DNA of 16,821 nt from positions 1-16,821 of the forward strand of contig SFER01000024.1 of assembly GCA_004557195.1 (NCBI GenBank), written 5' to 3'. The stretch is from Bacteroidales bacterium (GTDB lineage: Bacteria > Bacteroidota > Bacteroidia > Bacteroidales > Muribaculaceae). Position 1 is the first letter of the stretch; each line of letters opens with the position of its first letter. The notes under the pieces were generated by a model, which ran no database searches, was not told the DNA's origin, and saw only the letters and a program-made list of their open reading frames with translations. Below, piece by piece: positions 1 through 6,698 of the stretch. The position numbers and the translations under genes are program-made.

Positions 1-1515
1 TTAGGCTTCGCTGCTTGCGACGACTATGAAGAACCAAATCCGGCTCCACAACAGAACGAACAAGAAGCAATCTTCGAGGTGGGTGGAGTTGTTGCTACTC
101 CCAACGCTGCGCAAATCGACCTCAACGCTCTTGCAGCCGAAGAAGGTCTTGCAAAAGTGCTCACTGTAGATGCCGCCAACGTGCCCGAAGGTTATGAATT
201 GAACATGGTAATGGAATTTGCCAAAGACGCCGAATTTGCAAGCGTAGTTGAAATTCCTGCTACTGTTATCGAAAATGAAGTTTTCGTTGACGCTAAAACT
301 CTCAACGCCACTTATAAGACAGTAACTAAAGACCCCGCTACAGCGCAAGTGTCTGTTCGCTTTGCAGGTTATCTTGTAAACGGCAAGAGCAAAGTGCGCA
401 TCGGTGATTCCGCCGACAGTTATTTCGGTCCTTTCACACTCACAGTTCTTCCTGTGGCTCCCGAAAAGACTATTGAAAGCGCTTACACTCTCCAACACTC
501 TGTAGATGGCACTAATTGGGTGGATGTCCCTTTCAACCACTCTGCAGCAAGTCCTTACGACGATCCAGAGTTCAATATCTCGATTGATGTAACCACCGAT
601 ATGCTCGGTGCCAATGGTATGTACTGGCAGATTAAGTCGGCAAGCGGCAAAATCTACAACGTAGCTGCCGAAAACCAAACTGTTAACAATGGTAGCCTCG
701 TAGAAGGTGGCGTTGCCGGATTGTCGAAACTCGAAGGTCCTGTGCAATTCACTATCAACATGTGGGATCTCACATATTCTTATGTGCTTGCCAACCCGTA
801 TGTATATTTGGTAGGTAATCCCAATGGCTGGGATCCAACCAATGGCGACATCTATCTCTATTCCGCTAAGTGCGACAACGTCTTCACAGGTGTTGTAGCC
901 CTCGAAGCAGGCAACTACTTCCGCTTCTTCAAGAGCCTCGGTAGTTGGGATTGCCCGCAAGTAGGTGCTAAGGAAAATGATGGCGACAATGTTGAAGTAG
1001 TTCTCACCGACGGTGTCTTCACAAGCCCTGCCTACAATGGTAAAGGCTGCTGGTTTACAAACGAAGCCGGTAACTACCGCATGACTCTCGACCTCAACAA
1101 CATGACATTCAAGATGGAGTTGATTCCCGATGACCCTTCAACCTACACCTACCTCTATATCGTTGGTAACATAAACGGTTGGAGTCAGGACATCGAAGCC
1201 GAAGGCGCTAAGAATGGTGAAATGGTTTGCAAGAATGGCAGTGGTATCTACGAAGGCACATTCGACTTCCCTGCTGCAGCTGCAGACAACCCGCTTTCTT
1301 ACTTCCGCTTCTACAGTGCACTTGGCGACTGGGGTAGCAACTGCATCGGTGCTGCCGATGTTGATGCCGACATCGAACTCGAATTTGAAGAAGGCGTAGC
1401 CATGTGGCTCCTCTCTGCTACTTCAGAGAAGAACTTCATCGTTCCTGCAGGCAAGTACAAAGTAGTTGTTGACACCAATGAGATGATTCTCTCGATAACT
1501 CAACTTCCGGAATAA
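1..1515 (+). CDS. SusE/SusF-like outer-membrane glycan-binding lipoprotein (5' end outside window)
   Basis: The open frame runs from the first base, so the start codon and most of the signal peptide lie upstream; 504 residues are visible. The window opens with Leu-Gly-Phe-Ala-Ala-Cys followed by Asp-Asp-Tyr-Glu-Glu-Pro. This is a lipobox with the lipidated Cys at nt 16-18 and an acidic stretch after it, as on Bacteroidetes surface lipoproteins. A SusE-type N-terminal Ig-like region (to about nt 470) is followed by a module beginning YTLQHSVDGTNW (about 484-790). Two tandem starch-binding-like modules come next, each starting with a YLVGN-x-NGW / YIVGN-x-NGW motif (about 800-1130 and 1150-1510) and carrying FRF(F/Y) aromatic motifs. 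SusE/SusF proteins hold glycans at the cell surface beside a SusCD transporter, which would be expected upstream. The glycan is unknown. A strong hairpin directly after the stop suggests this is the last gene of its operon. Confidence 0.88.
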   Translation, partial: LGFAACDDYEEPNPAPQQNEQEAIFEVGGVVATPNAAQIDLNALAAEEGLAKVLTVDAANVPEGYELNMVMEFAKDAEFASVVEIPATVIENEVFVDAKTLNATYKTVTKDPATAQVSVRFAGYLVNGKSKVRIGDSADSYFGPFTLTVLPVAPEKTIESAYTLQHSVDGTNWVDVPFNHSAASPYDDPEFNISIDVTTDMLGANGMYWQIKSASGKIYNVAAENQTVNNGSLVEGGVAGLSKLEGPVQFTINMWDLTYSYVLANPYVYLVGNPNGWDPTNGDIYLYSAKCDNVFTGVVALEAGNYFRFFKSLGSWDCPQVGAKENDGDNVEVVLTDGVFTSPAYNGKGCWFTNEAGNYRMTLDLNNMTFKMELIPDDPSTYTYLYIVGNINGWSQDIEAEGAKNGEMVCKNGSGIYEGTFDFPAAAADNPLSYFRFYSALGDWGSNCIGAADVDADIELEFEEGVAMWLLSATSEKNFIVPAGKYKVVVDTNEMILSITQLPE

Positions 1516-1539
1516 TCTATCATTATAACAATTCCTTCC

Positions 1540-1568
1540 AAGGGTGGCATTCAAGTGCCACCCTTTTT
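1540..1568 (+). terminator. Rho-independent terminator after the SusE/F-like gene
   Basis: A perfect 10-bp stem (AAGGGTGGCA, 1540-1549, with TGCCACCCTT, 1556-1565) encloses a 6-nt loop and runs into a short T tract, 24 nt after the stop codon. It separates the SusE/F-like gene from the glycosidase array transcriptionally, so the array likely has its own promoter. Confidence 0.85.
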
Positions 1569-1620
1569 GCTTCCACAATGTGAAAATGTATTACAAATTA
1601 CAAAATTTTACTTTTTTCTA

Positions 1621-1650
1621 TTGGCTGTTAAATTAAAATTGCTATCTTTA
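1621..1650 (+). promoter_or_regulatory. Candidate Bacteroidetes promoter for the glycosidase array
   Basis: TTGG at 1621-1624 (-33-like) and TATCTTTA at 1643-1650 (-7-like, one mismatch to TAnnTTTG) are 18 nt apart, close to the usual spacing of about 19-21. Transcription would begin near 1657 and leave a leader of about 50 nt. The stretch is A/T-rich and lies in the only sizeable gap before the array. This is a motif match only. Confidence 0.5.
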
Positions 1651-1673
1651 TAGCGCATTTAGGCATCTGTGAA

Positions 1674-1687
1674 AAGTAAATTTACTT
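1674..1687. repeat. 14-bp perfect palindrome in the leader of the glycosidase array
   Basis: AAGTAAATTTACTT is its own reverse complement. It lies 19 nt before the first ATG and just downstream of the predicted transcription start. It could be a repressor operator or a weak RNA hairpin, or chance in A/T-rich DNA. No regulator gene in the window points to its function. Confidence 0.4.
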
Positions 1688-1706
1688 CAACTTTAATTTA
1701 TATATT

Positions 1707-4202
1707 ATGAAACATTTCGTTACTCTTTTTTCAGTCCTTCTGTTATCGGCATTTGCCGCACAGTCGCAAAACACGCTTTCTGTTGCCGGTAAGGTTTATG
1801 ATGTCGATACTTTGTACCACGCGGTAGTGGGTCCGGGTACCACACAAACTTCACTTCAACTTTCCGGTCCCGGAAAATTGCGTGTGTTCTATGTAACCAT
1901 CGACCGCACCAACCCCTATGTGTCGTTTGCCGCTGTATGCTCCACCGACATGGTTGCCGGCTCTGAAACAGTAGCAAGTATGGCAAAACGCCACTCCTCC
2001 GAGGGGAAACTTTATTACACCGGAGTTAACGGCGACTTCTTCGCCACTTCCGGCACCGCCTCCAACGGCAAGTCTATCGTGGGCACTCCCACCTCGGCTT
2101 GTATCGTCGATGGCGAAATCTTCAAGACTTCGAGTAAATATTTCCAATTTACCATCGACGACAAAGGCGTGCCTTTTATCGGCACTCTCAATTTCACCAA
2201 GAGTATGGCTGAGGTGAACGGCAAGACTGCCCACTACAAGGCTGTGAACGTAACCGGAGCCAACAATGGTATCACTCTATACACTCCGCGCTATTACGGA
2301 TGCTCCAACCAGGCTGCCCAAGCCAATGCCTCCTATCAGGTTCTCGCAACTCTCGTTGAAGGCGACACCTATTCCACCACAGCACCTTTCCGCTTGAAAG
2401 TGATTAGCGAACCAACAGCCACAGGTGATATTCCGATGGGCGAAGGCGAATATGTAATCCATGGTCGCGGCACATCGGTGGAAAGCGGCACCAATACATC
2501 GGGGCTCGACTTTGTGAAGGACCTCAAAGTGGGCGATGTGGTTACATTCACCAACAACATCACAATCGACGGCACCGACATTATCCCCACACAAGTGGTT
2601 TCGGGAAATCCTCACACTGTGGGAAATGGAGAAACTCTCGACACCGAATCCACTCGCGGTGATGCCAAGGATGCACACCCGCGCACCGGTATCGGCTTCA
2701 ACCACGACAAGACTAAAGTGATTATGATGGTTGTCGATGGCCGTTCTACTCTTTCTCAAGGTCTCCGCACCTCGGGTGTCGCCGACCTAATGCGCTACGC
2801 AGGCGCTGCCGAGGCTATCAACCTCGATGGCGGTGGCTCTTCCACCCTCTACACATCGGCTCTCGGTGTGCGCAACGTGCCGAGCGATGGCAATGAGAGA
2901 AGCGACGGCGATGGCATCTTCGCAGTGTGCAACGCCCCCGAAGACAATGAAATCGCAGAAATCCGCTTCAAAGACTGGGCTATGAAATTCCCGCAAAACG
3001 GTGAATACCGCCCCACAGTCTATGGCTACAACAAATATGGCATGCTTGTCAACAAGGATGTAACCGGTTTTGAACTTTCCTGCCCAGAACAGTTGGGCAC
3101 AATAATCGACAAAGATACATTCTGGGGCACCGGAATCGGCACTTATGCCCTCACCGCCAAGTATAACGGACTCACTGCCTCTATTCCTGTAACCATCGTC
3201 GATGCTTCGGGAACACAAGCCCGCCTTGAATCGGTGGTGTATGATGGAATCCGCGAGTATGCTGTCGAAGTGCAAGCCAAAATGTACGATGAATTGATGA
3301 AAATCTCCCCGCGCTCGCTCAAATGGAGCAGTAGCGACGAGTCAATTGTGAAAATCGATGAATCAGGCATCCTCACAGCAGGCAAAGATGGCGATGCCAT
3401 CGTAACAGGTACCTTCAACGACGAAAAGGTAACAATCAATGTATCAGTGCAGAAACCCACTGCAAAAGAGATGCCTATCGACAAAGACTTTGACCCTGCC
3501 ACTTGGTCAACTTCCGTAACCGGCGCCACCAACTTCGTGCTCACTCCGTTTGAGAATGGTATGAAGATGACCTACACAGGTTCTTCGAGCCGCTCGCCGC
3601 GCATCACCCTCACCAAGACGATGAACCTTTGGAGTTTGCCCGACAAAGTGATTGTACGCATCAATCCGGGTGATGCCCTAATCAAGAGCCTCGCCCTGTC
3701 GTTCAAAACACCTAATGGCGACACATTCCTCGACAACCGCACCGTCTCTATCACCCCCAATGCGGTGAATGAGATTGAATATAGTTTCAAAGATATGTTC
3801 GACACCTCCGACATGATAAACTTCCCGATAGAGTTCCGCTACATGTCGATTTATCTCACAAGCATAAAATCGGGCACTGAATACGCTATCGAAATTCCCG
3901 CTTTTGAGACCGTCTATGACTCATTCTCGGGCGTGGAAGATGTTATTGCTCCTTCGACCCCTTCGCTCACCCTCATCCCCAACCCGGTTGCAGCAGGCGA
4001 GACACTCAAAATATCGGGCATAGCCGATGGCGTTGCTACAGTTTCCATCTACACAATGTCGGGAACACTTGTTGCCGGCACTGAGGCTGTCGCCGAAAAC
4101 AACAGTTGCGAGATATCCACAGCAGGTATCGCCCCCGGCTTATACCTCGTTCGCGCCAATCACGGCAACGGTACTTCGGTATCTACTCTTATAATAAAAT
4201 AA
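1707..4202 (+). CDS. T9SS-exported phosphodiester glycosidase (NAGPA/DUF2233), paralog 1 of 4
   Basis: 831 residues. A signal peptide (about 1-20, ending AAQSQ) leads to a VGPGTT motif and a catalytic domain of the phosphodiester glycosidase family (NAGPA; the human member is the mannose-6-phosphate uncovering enzyme, which removes alpha-GlcNAc from GlcNAc-1-phospho-mannose). Visible family motifs are NGDFF at 108-112, HPRTG at 324-328, VDGRS near 343-347 and NLDGGGSS at 372-379. GYNKYGM at 440-446 marks the end of the catalytic part. A Big_2-like Ig domain (about 510-590, LKWSSSD at 538) and a beta-rich module (about 595-745, LWSLPD at 641) follow. The tail (about 754-831, IPNP at 757, GLYLV near the end) is a T9SS sorting domain. 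The ATG is the only good start; no Shine-Dalgarno is seen, as is normal for the phylum. First gene of the array, with its own leader. Substrate unknown. Confidence 0.9.
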   Translation: MKHFVTLFSVLLLSAFAAQSQNTLSVAGKVYDVDTLYHAVVGPGTTQTSLQLSGPGKLRVFYVTIDRTNPYVSFAAVCSTDMVAGSETVASMAKRHSSEGKLYYTGVNGDFFATSGTASNGKSIVGTPTSACIVDGEIFKTSSKYFQFTIDDKGVPFIGTLNFTKSMAEVNGKTAHYKAVNVTGANNGITLYTPRYYGCSNQAAQANASYQVLATLVEGDTYSTTAPFRLKVISEPTATGDIPMGEGEYVIHGRGTSVESGTNTSGLDFVKDLKVGDVVTFTNNITIDGTDIIPTQVVSGNPHTVGNGETLDTESTRGDAKDAHPRTGIGFNHDKTKVIMMVVDGRSTLSQGLRTSGVADLMRYAGAAEAINLDGGGSSTLYTSALGVRNVPSDGNERSDGDGIFAVCNAPEDNEIAEIRFKDWAMKFPQNGEYRPTVYGYNKYGMLVNKDVTGFELSCPEQLGTIIDKDTFWGTGIGTYALTAKYNGLTASIPVTIVDASGTQARLESVVYDGIREYAVEVQAKMYDELMKISPRSLKWSSSDESIVKIDESGILTAGKDGDAIVTGTFNDEKVTINVSVQKPTAKEMPIDKDFDPATWSTSVTGATNFVLTPFENGMKMTYTGSSSRSPRITLTKTMNLWSLPDKVIVRINPGDALIKSLALSFKTPNGDTFLDNRTVSITPNAVNEIEYSFKDMFDTSDMINFPIEFRYMSIYLTSIKSGTEYAIEIPAFETVYDSFSGVEDVIAPSTPSLTLIPNPVAAGETLKISGIADGVATVSIYTMSGTLVAGTEAVAENNSCEISTAGIAPGLYLVRANHGNGTSVSTLIIK

Positions 4203-4203
4203 A

Positions 4204-6693
4204 ATGAAAAAAATATTAGTTTCGATAATGTGTCTTGCAGGGATTTTCCCTGCAAGCACATTTGCTTCTAAGACAGTCGCAATTCGCGATGTAGAATACA
4301 CAATTGACACCCTTCGCCATGTGAAAACAGGTCCGGGAACAACTTATACCGCTCTCCTCTACACCGGAACGACCGGCAAGACAATGCGCGGATTCTTCCT
4401 CACCATGGATCTCAAAAACAACCCCAATGTGGAATATCGAGTGGAACTCGGGCAAGACACCGTGCTCAACACCGAGCAGCCTTCGGCTATCGCCAAGCGC
4501 AAATCCGCCCCCGGCAACTACTATTTTGCAGGAATCAATGCAGGATTCTACATTGTGTCGTCTAATGTGCCGTCGTGTGCCGGAACCCCCAACGAAATGT
4601 GTATTGTAAACGGAGTTATCGGCACTAATGGCTGGGACGATGTGGACCGCCGCGGTCAATTCTTCATGGACCACGTCGGTGGGGTGTGGTGCGATATTCC
4701 CACACACTCCTTTGGCTGCACTCTCGAAACCGGCGCCCGGTTGGTGTTCGACGATGTGAACATCGTTCGCCCTTCGACCCACACCGGTCCCAATAAATTG
4801 CTCCTTCTCAACGAAAAATTCGGCAACTATACCAAGACCTCGGGTCGCACCGAAGTGCTCGTAGAACTCGCTCCCGAAATGGAGTGGGGGATGAATCGCG
4901 ACATCGAAGCCACTGTGATTGCTGCTCCCACTATTGGTGGAGTGAAAATCGGACACAATCAAGCTGTGCTCTCTGCCGACGGCACTCGTGTGGATGAAAT
5001 CTCATCGCTCAAGCCCGGCGACAAAGTTGTGTTCCGTTTCGACCTGTCGCTCAAGAATCATGGCGTTGCTCCCGACATCAAAGAGTGTGCCGGCGGCGAC
5101 GTCGTAATCCTCGACAAGGGCGAGGTGGTGATGGAGGCAGACCGCTGGATTAATCCTCGCGACTCCGATAACCCGCGCACCATGGCAGGATATGACAAAG
5201 ACCGCAATATCATGGTGTGGGGTCTTATCGACGGCCGCAGCAGTATCTCCTCGGGTTGCACCTATCCCGAAGGTGCCGAAATCATGCGTCTCGCAGGGTG
5301 CTACGACGCCGTGAATTTCGATGGCGGTGGCTCATCGGCTATGTATCTCCAAAATCTAGGTATTATGAACAAACCGAGCGACGGCAACGAGCGCGCGGTT
5401 GCCAACGGGCTTTTTGCCGTGCTCAAGGCACCCGAAGACAACACCATCGCCGAAATTCAATTTGCCGAATACAAATTCTCATTCCCATTTCATGGCATTT
5501 ACACCCCGAAATTCTATGGCTACAACAAATATGGAATGCTCATCGACACCGATGTGCAGGGGGTAACGCTTGAATGTGAGCCGGAACTCGGCGAAATCAT
5601 CAACGGCGGCACCACATTCTATGGCAACGGCAGCGGATGTCATCGCCTCACAGCCCGTCTTGGCGATATCACCACCCACATCCCTGTTACTATCTTTGAA
5701 AACGACAATGTGCATGCGCGTCTTGCCAATGTGGTGAACGATGGCTACAAAGACTACACTGTCGAGGTGATTGTCAATCAAAACGACGACGAGATGCCTA
5801 TCAACCCCGCAGCGCTTTCCTGGAGCAGCGACAACGAGAGTGTGGCGAGCGTCGATGCCGCTACCGGTGTTGTTAAAGGCTTGAGCAACGGCACCGCAGT
5901 GATTACCGGTTGTATAGGCGATGTGGTTACAAGTGTGAATGTGCTTGTGCAGAAGCCGGAGGCTCACACCGCCGCAATCGACGCCTTCGATGCTTCGACT
6001 TGGAGTGTGCGCCAAACCGGTGGCACCAACACCACCCTCTCTCCGCTCGCAACAGGCTTCTCTCTCGAATATGACGGCGCAAGCGGTCGCAATCCTTCGA
6101 TTCGTCTCGAGAAAAATATCGATTTGTGGAGCCTCCCCGACTCGATTATTTTCGATATCAATCCGGGTGAGGCACCTGTGAAACTTGTGCGCGTGTATCT
6201 GCGCGATGCCACCGGCGAGCAATACACAATCGTGGCTGAAAATTTGGAGGCAAACACCGTAAACAAATTCAAGGTGCCTGTTTCCGACCTGTTTGACGCC
6301 GGTGACCTTGTGCATTTCCCGCTCAGCTTCACCGCTATCAATATGCTCATGAACGCATCCACAGCAGGTGTGCACTATACTATCACTGTGCCTCGTTTTG
6401 AGACCGTGTATGACGCAATCCCTGCCGGTGTCGAGGATATTATCGCAGACAGCAAGCGCATTGTGGCATATCCCAACCCTGTAGCCGCAGGCGAGACTAT
6501 TACATTGATGTTGCCGGGCGACGGCGAGACAAAAGTGGAATTCTACAACTTGTCGGGGGCTCTTGTCGCTTCGACAATCACAACCGACAGCGATGTTGTA
6601 ACCGTTCCCACCACAGGACTCGCTCCCGGTGAATATCTATTGCGTGCTGTTCGTAACAATGAAACACACACTACTATCATAATAATCAATTAA
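4204..6693 (+). CDS. T9SS-exported phosphodiester glycosidase (NAGPA/DUF2233), paralog 2 of 4
   Basis: 829 residues, starting 1 nt after the previous stop, so translation is probably coupled. The signal peptide is about 1-21. The order of parts matches paralog 1: GPGTT, NAGFY at 112-116 (Gly where the three sister copies have Asp), NPRTM, IDGRS, NFDGGGSS at 371-378, GYNKYGM at 439-445, Big_2-like Ig domain around W540, beta-rich module from F595 with LWSLPD, and T9SS sorting domain with YPNP at 756-759 and GEYLLR near the end. NAG/NGG at the first motif also occurs elsewhere in the family, so the change need not inactivate the enzyme. A strong 10-bp hairpin lies inside the signal-peptide codons. 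The predicted role is hydrolysis of a sugar-phosphodiester on extracellular material; the substrate is unknown. Confidence 0.9.
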   Translation: MKKILVSIMCLAGIFPASTFASKTVAIRDVEYTIDTLRHVKTGPGTTYTALLYTGTTGKTMRGFFLTMDLKNNPNVEYRVELGQDTVLNTEQPSAIAKRKSAPGNYYFAGINAGFYIVSSNVPSCAGTPNEMCIVNGVIGTNGWDDVDRRGQFFMDHVGGVWCDIPTHSFGCTLETGARLVFDDVNIVRPSTHTGPNKLLLLNEKFGNYTKTSGRTEVLVELAPEMEWGMNRDIEATVIAAPTIGGVKIGHNQAVLSADGTRVDEISSLKPGDKVVFRFDLSLKNHGVAPDIKECAGGDVVILDKGEVVMEADRWINPRDSDNPRTMAGYDKDRNIMVWGLIDGRSSISSGCTYPEGAEIMRLAGCYDAVNFDGGGSSAMYLQNLGIMNKPSDGNERAVANGLFAVLKAPEDNTIAEIQFAEYKFSFPFHGIYTPKFYGYNKYGMLIDTDVQGVTLECEPELGEIINGGTTFYGNGSGCHRLTARLGDITTHIPVTIFENDNVHARLANVVNDGYKDYTVEVIVNQNDDEMPINPAALSWSSDNESVASVDAATGVVKGLSNGTAVITGCIGDVVTSVNVLVQKPEAHTAAIDAFDASTWSVRQTGGTNTTLSPLATGFSLEYDGASGRNPSIRLEKNIDLWSLPDSIIFDINPGEAPVKLVRVYLRDATGEQYTIVAENLEANTVNKFKVPVSDLFDAGDLVHFPLSFTAINMLMNASTAGVHYTITVPRFETVYDAIPAGVEDIIADSKRIVAYPNPVAAGETITLMLPGDGETKVEFYNLSGALVASTITTDSDVVTVPTTGLAPGEYLLRAVRNNETHTTIIIIN
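4231..4260 (+). promoter_or_regulatory. RNA hairpin within signal-peptide codons of paralog 2
   Basis: CTTGCAGGGA (4234-4243) pairs perfectly with TCCCTGCAAG (4247-4256) around a 3-nt loop. TGT/ACA can add three more pairs across a one-base bulge. The stem starts 27 nt after the ATG and is not followed by a T tract, so it is not a typical terminator. It could slow early translation or protect or mark a processing site in the polycistronic mRNA. Coding-sequence coincidence is possible. Confidence 0.4.
5518..5561 (+). repeat. 44-nt near-identical segment shared with 7959-8002
   Basis: This segment, encoding GYNKYGMLIDTDVQG, differs at one of 44 positions from 7959-8002 in paralog 3. Surrounding sequence is clearly more diverged. 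It marks the junction between the catalytic and Ig-like parts. Paralogs 1 and 4 keep GYNKYG at the protein level with more base changes. Confidence 0.7.
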
Positions 6694-6698
6694 CTAAA

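Noticed and set aside
79..81. GTG at nt 79 as the start of the SusE/F-like gene
   Set aside because: The frame is open to the window edge and carries a lipobox with Cys at nt 16-18, so the true start is upstream.
1..960. Long minus-strand open frame (319 codons) opposite the SusE/F-like gene
   Set aside because: It lies fully antisense to a convincing lipoprotein gene, shows no recognisable motif or signal, and is a product of codon composition.
4216..4962. Minus-strand open frame of 248 codons under paralog 2
   Set aside because: Antisense shadow of a well-supported gene; its composition (many His and Cys, no domain pattern) is not protein-like.
5479..6375. Minus-strand open frame of 298 codons under paralog 2
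   Set aside because: Same reason: antisense to conserved Ig-like and C-terminal domains, with no motif of its own.
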